NCBI GenBank assembly: GCA_039935415.1
Contig: JBDTKH010000049.1
Coordinates: 1-44,851, forward strand
Origin: Palsa-870 sp039935415
GTDB taxonomy: Bacteria > Chloroflexota > Dormibacteria > Dormibacterales > Dormibacteraceae
Length of the DNA: 44,851 nt
Reading direction: 5' to 3'
The position numbers and the translations under genes are program-made. The notes under the pieces were generated by a model. The model saw only the letters and a list, made by a program, of their open reading frames with translations, searched no databases and was not told the origin of the DNA. Below, piece by piece: positions 42,227 to 44,851 of the stretch. Each line of letters opens with the position of its first letter. Positions within the stretch are counted from its first letter, which is position 1.

Positions 42227-42916
42227 ATGCCAAAAGAGATCGACCGCGACCAGGTCCAGCAGCTCCTTGACCGGGGCGCTCAGCTTGTCGAGGTTCTCCC
42301 GGCCGACGAGTATGAGGAGGATCACCTTGTCGGGGCGATAAACCTCCCGCTCAGACGTCTCGATAAGGAGGCTGTAGACACCCTCGACCGCACCCGTCCG
42401 GTGATCGTCTACTGCTGGGATACAGCTTGAGACATGTCTTCCAGAGCCGCGTGGCGGCTCGAGACACTGGGATTCAGCGAGGTGTACGACTATGTGGCCG
42501 GCAAGCTGGACTGGATGGCCGCCGGGCGTCCGACCGAAGGAACCAACGCGGCCCGTCCAAGGGCCGGCGAAGTCTCGCGCAAGGACGTGCCGACCGCCCG
42601 GCTTGAGGAACGGCTGGGCGATGTTCGTGAGCGTGTCCTGGCGGTCGGCTGGCGCGCGGTCGTGGTGACGAACGACGAGCGCGTTGTGCTGGGCCTCCTG
42701 CGGGCAAAAGAGCTTGACAAGGATCCCGATCTTCCGATTGAGCAGGCAATGCGCCCGGGGCCGAGCACCTTCCGCCCATACGTCGCGATCAAGGAAATGG
42801 CCGAGTTCATGACCGGGCACCAGCTCGATAGCTCCCCAGTAACAACTTCGGACGGGCGGCTCGTGGGCTTGCTTTTGCAGGAGGACGCGATCCGAACCGC
42901 AGGAGAGCAGGCATGA
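42227..42916 (+). CDS. rhodanese-CBS protein, probable selenoprotein (in-frame TGA at 42428)
   Basis: Reading through the TGA at 42428-42430 gives one 229-residue protein. The rhodanese domain (about 1-92) reads QLVEVLPADEYEEDHLVGAI, then PVIVYCWDTA, U, DMSSRAAWRLETLGF and VYDYVAGKLDWMA. In relatives the U position is Cys, as in YC-x4-CD-x-SPRAA. Cys63 is the canonical rhodanese residue, and U68 could form a selenenylsulfide with it. Residues about 105-229 form a CBS pair, probably binding an adenosine ligand. No stop other than TGA breaks the frame, and the CBS half has no own ribosome site. A SECIS-like stem follows the TGA. If not recoded, only a truncated rhodanese would be made. It is in the cassette with the zinc-ribbon gene, whose start it overlaps. 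Confidence 0.8.
42436..42465 (+). promoter_or_regulatory. SECIS-like stem-loop of the rhodanese gene
   Basis: GAGCCGC (42444-42450) and GCGGCTC (42454-42460) form a perfect 7-bp stem with a GTG loop. GTCT/AGAC (42436-42439 with 42462-42465) can extend it. The loop starts 21 bases after the TGA and begins with G, as described for bacterial SECIS elements. Confidence 0.65.
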
Positions 42917-43089
42917 GTGACCGGGCAACCAAATCTAGAAGGTGCTCGAAGTGCGGCGTGGCCGTGGAGGCGTGCGCGTTTTGCGACAAGCCCGACTGTC
43001 CGGCTGTGATCTGCCATAGATGCATCAACACCACTTTTCTCGAGCGAACACGCCCCCAAACTACTGCCGCGTCACCGCAACGGAATTGA
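42913..43089 (+). CDS. 58-residue zinc-ribbon protein
   Basis: This tiny protein reads RRCSKCGVAVEACAFCDKP, then DCPAVICHRCI. The seven Cys at 11, 14, 21, 24, 29, 34 and 37, plus His35, are enough for two zinc sites. The start overlaps the rhodanese stop by 4 bases (ATGA), and the stop at 43089 is 18 bases before the peroxiredoxin-like gene. I know no named family. It may bind zinc or act as a small partner for the selenoproteins on either side. Confidence 0.75.
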   Translation: MSDRATKSRRCSKCGVAVEACAFCDKPDCPAVICHRCINTTFLERTRPQTTAASPQRN

Positions 43090-43107
43090 CGCTGGCGTGA
43101 TCGGCAC

Positions 43108-43683
43108 ATGACCGTCGATCTCGACTTTGATCTCTTGACTGTCGGCGGCGAGGTGTTCCATGCGGGCCGATTGCTCGGGCGTCCGACAATCCTGGTTTTG
43201 CTGCGCTACCTCGGTTGACTCTACTGCCTGGAGCACATCTCGCAGTTGCGGGAGTTCGATCACGAAATCGCTGCGTTGCACGGGCAAGTCGCGGTGATCT
43301 CGTTTGCCCGGCCTGACCGCCTCAAAAACTTCGCTGAGCGCTTGGGGCATCCGTATCTCTGGCTGGCCGATCCGAAACGCCAGAGTTATCGACGTCTGGG
43401 ACTTGGACGCAGGGGTCTTCTGGCCGTGGTCCCGCCCCGAGTCCTGTGGGACTACACCCGTTTCGCATTGCAAGGAAAGATCTGGCATCCCGAGCATTGG
43501 GATATGGCGCAGATGGGCGGCGATCTGGTGTTCGATCGCCTCGGTAACGTGACGCTCAAACACCTGGGCTCCCGGTCCGACGATCGGCCCTCGCTACAGA
43601 CAATCATGAGCGCCTTCCGCCGGGCGGCGAGGATCGGCGCTGTGGCCGCTGATGGGTCTGATGGCGCGTTGGACCTGGCGTGA
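43108..43683 (+). CDS. peroxiredoxin-like (AhpC-TSA_2/PRXL2-type) thioredoxin-fold protein, probable selenoprotein (TGA at 43216)
   Basis: From ATG 43108 the frame passes one TGA at 43216-43218 and gives 191 residues. Before it stands LLGRPTILVLLRYLG, then U37, LYC (Cys40) and LEHISQLREF. The UxxC motif lies exactly where relatives have CxxC (for example a LRHFGCPFC type). Further family segments are DPKRQSYRRLGLGRRGLLAV, PPRVLWDYTRFALQG and MAQMGGDLVFDRLGNV. A call without recoding would start at TTG 43246 and lose the active site. The protein should reduce peroxides or other oxidised substrates, with Cys40 as partner. It is the last gene of the cassette. Confidence 0.8.
43238..43253 (+). 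promoter_or_regulatory. SECIS-like stem-loop of the peroxiredoxin-like gene
   Basis: TCTCGC (43238-43243) pairs with GCGGGA (43248-43253) through six pairs including one G-U, with the loop AGTT. The loop starts 26 bases after the TGA and has G in its second position. An alternative fold, ACTGC (43223) with GCAGT (43242), exists. Confidence 0.5.
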
Positions 43684-43724
43684 GACCCCCCTCGAGTCCA
43701 GCCTGCGAGCCGACTGTCCCAGGG

Positions 43725-44851
43725 TCAGCTCAGGCGACGCAGGGTGCGAAGGGCTCGGCCGCGGATGCCGGTGGCGGCCGCCTCAAATGCAGCCTCGGCG
43801 GCCAGCTGCTGAACCGCGAATCCGAAGGTGGGGTAGACGTGGATCGTGGAGGCCAGATCCGACACAGTCAGTCCGCGATCGATCGCCAGGGCCAGCTCGT
43901 TGATGGTTTCTCCCGCAGCCCTGGACACCGCGGTCGCTCCGACCAGCTTCCCAGCCGAAGTTGTAATCAGCTTCAGGAAGCCCTCGCGCTCGCCTTCGGT
44001 CTGGGCCCGATCGACGCGATCGAGCTCCAGGCGGCGAACTTTGAGGTCGGTGAACTGCGCGCGTGCCTCCGCTTCGCTGAGGCCAGCCTGAGCACCCTCC
44101 GGATCTGTGAACACCGCCCAGGGCGTATTTGAGCGCACTCCCTCCTGGGTTCCCGGCAGAAGCGCGTTGCGAGCCGCCACGTAGCCCTGCCAGCCCGCGT
44201 AGTGAGTGAACTGGAAGCCGCCGGTTACGTCGCCGGCGGCGTAGACGCGCGCGTTGGTCGTGCGTAGGTTCTTGTCCACCTGGATCGCCCCGTTGCGCAC
44301 CTCGACTCCTGCTCGCTCCAGGTCCAGGCCGGCGACTCGAGGGCTGCGCCCCGTAGCTACCAGGAGCGATTCAGCTTCAAGGTGCGAACTCCCGGCTTCA
44401 AGGCGCAAGCGTCCGTCCTTCGCTGTGACGCTGGTCACTGCGACCGACGTTCGAACCATTACTCCATCTGCTTCGAGGCGACTCTGGATGACGGCGCTGG
44501 CTTCCGGGTCCACCTCCGGCAGAACCGCATTCCGCTGGTCGATCAGCGTTACGTACGACCCGAGTCGGGCGAAAGCCTGCGCAAGCTCGACACCTATCGG
44601 GCCGGCTCCGAGGACGATCATGCTCGCCGGCAGGCGATTGATGTCGAACACGGTTTCGTATGTGAGGAAGGGGACGTCTGCCAAGCCCGGAATCGGCGGT
44701 ATCGCCGGCACCGCTCCGGTGCATATCACGACGTGCTTTCCGCTAAAGGCACGCTCGCCGACCTCGATCGCCTCGCCCTTTACGAATCGGACCGGACCAA
44801 TCGCTACGTCGATTCCACGCCTGGCCAGCACCTCAGGCGTTTCGAAGGAAT
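43725..44851 (-). CDS. FAD-dependent pyridine nucleotide-disulfide oxidoreductase, MerA/lipoamide-dehydrogenase-like (5' end cut)
   Basis: The gene runs off the window at its 5' end; the visible part has about 375 residues. VVICTGAVPAIPPIPGL is the FAD-domain loop, VLGAGPIGVELAQAFARLG the NAD(P) motif, and YAAGDVTGG the second FAD motif. The C-terminal dimer domain has HVYPTFGFAVQQLA, where the usual HPxPTLSE is altered so that the base Glu is absent. The N-terminal redox CxxxxC lies outside the window. It is convergent with the peroxiredoxin-like gene, with 41 bases between the stops. It could be the electron donor for the Sec proteins or a metal reductase. Confidence 0.85.
   Translation of the reverse strand, partial: SFETPEVLARRGIDVAIGPVRFVKGEAIEVGERAFSGKHVVICTGAVPAIPPIPGLADVPFLTYETVFDINRLPASMIVLGAGPIGVELAQAFARLGSYVTLIDQRNAVLPEVDPEASAVIQSRLEADGVMVRTSVAVTSVTAKDGRLRLEAGSSHLEAESLLVATGRSPRVAGLDLERAGVEVRNGAIQVDKNLRTTNARVYAAGDVTGGFQFTHYAGWQGYVAARNALLPGTQEGVRSNTPWAVFTDPEGAQAGLSEAEARAQFTDLKVRRLELDRVDRAQTEGEREGFLKLITTSAGKLVGATAVSRAAGETINELALAIDRGLTVSDLASTIHVYPTFGFAVQQLAAEAAFEAAATGIRGRALRTLRRLS

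Noticed and set aside
42428..43218. The two TGA codons as sequencing errors or simple pseudogene stops
   Set aside because: Two independent errors at exactly the Cys positions of two adjacent redox genes, each with a following stem-loop and no other lesion, are unlikely. This is not excluded without reads.

Overview
The window is about 45 kb of GC-rich bacterial DNA with dense, strongly third-position-GC genes, many GTG and TTG starts and several likely leaderless transcripts. An F420-type LLM oxidoreductase, a UvrA2-like protein, GT20 and OtsB trehalose genes, lipobox lipoproteins and a lone molybdopterin dehydrogenase subunit fit a soil bacterium of the Actinobacteria, Chloroflexi or Candidatus Dormibacterota sphere. 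No rRNA or marker gene is present, so the placement is an inference.

Layout. 1-5.7 kb: a broken DUF559 gene, an iron-ADH-like enzyme, an esterase, a MarR-EncFtn-dehydrogenase operon with a palindromic operator, small membrane proteins, a methyltransferase and a conserved unknown. 5.8-9.8 kb: an ABC exporter, a GT39-like membrane protein and a pterin dehydratase. 9.8-14.5 kb: tRNA-Val and tRNA-Glu, an ArsR-SRPBCC pair, a UvrA2-like protein and a hydrolase remnant. 14.5-19.7 kb: cell envelope genes (a D,D-carboxypeptidase, a J-domain/vWA pair, lipoproteins). 19.8-25.4 kb: a DtxR/Nramp manganese or iron module, an LLM oxidoreductase, a membrane protein/winged-helix pair and an AidB-like acyl-CoA dehydrogenase. 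25.4-30 kb: otsB and otsA (convergent) and an orphan xanthine-dehydrogenase-type subunit. 30-39 kb: a complete peptide/nickel-type ABC importer with a second, membrane-anchored binding protein and a quinone oxidoreductase. 39.0-39.7 kb: a degraded strip with a truncated tRNA-Lys and an IS110 transposase fragment. 39.76-44.85 kb: the most notable region.

The last region encodes a tetraether-synthase-like (Tes/MJ0619-type) radical SAM protein, a Cys-rich methyltransferase, a rhodanese-CBS protein, a tiny zinc-ribbon protein and a thioredoxin-fold peroxiredoxin-like protein, with a convergent MerA/lipoamide-dehydrogenase-like flavoprotein. The rhodanese and the peroxiredoxin-like gene are each interrupted by one in-frame TGA at a position where relatives carry cysteine. 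In both cases the protein homology continues unbroken past the TGA, and a short stem-loop with a G in its loop follows within about 20-26 bases, as in bacterial SECIS elements. The simplest reading is that both are selenoproteins that standard gene calling would split or truncate, sitting in one redox/radical-SAM cassette. No selA, selB, selC or selD is in the window, so this must be confirmed in the rest of the genome.

Other points of interest are an encapsulated-ferritin (EncFtn) protein without a visible shell gene or cargo tail, hairpin-bearing intergenic repeats that sit mostly between convergent genes, a DtxR box before the DtxR/Nramp operon, and a terminator between the first binding protein and its permeases.
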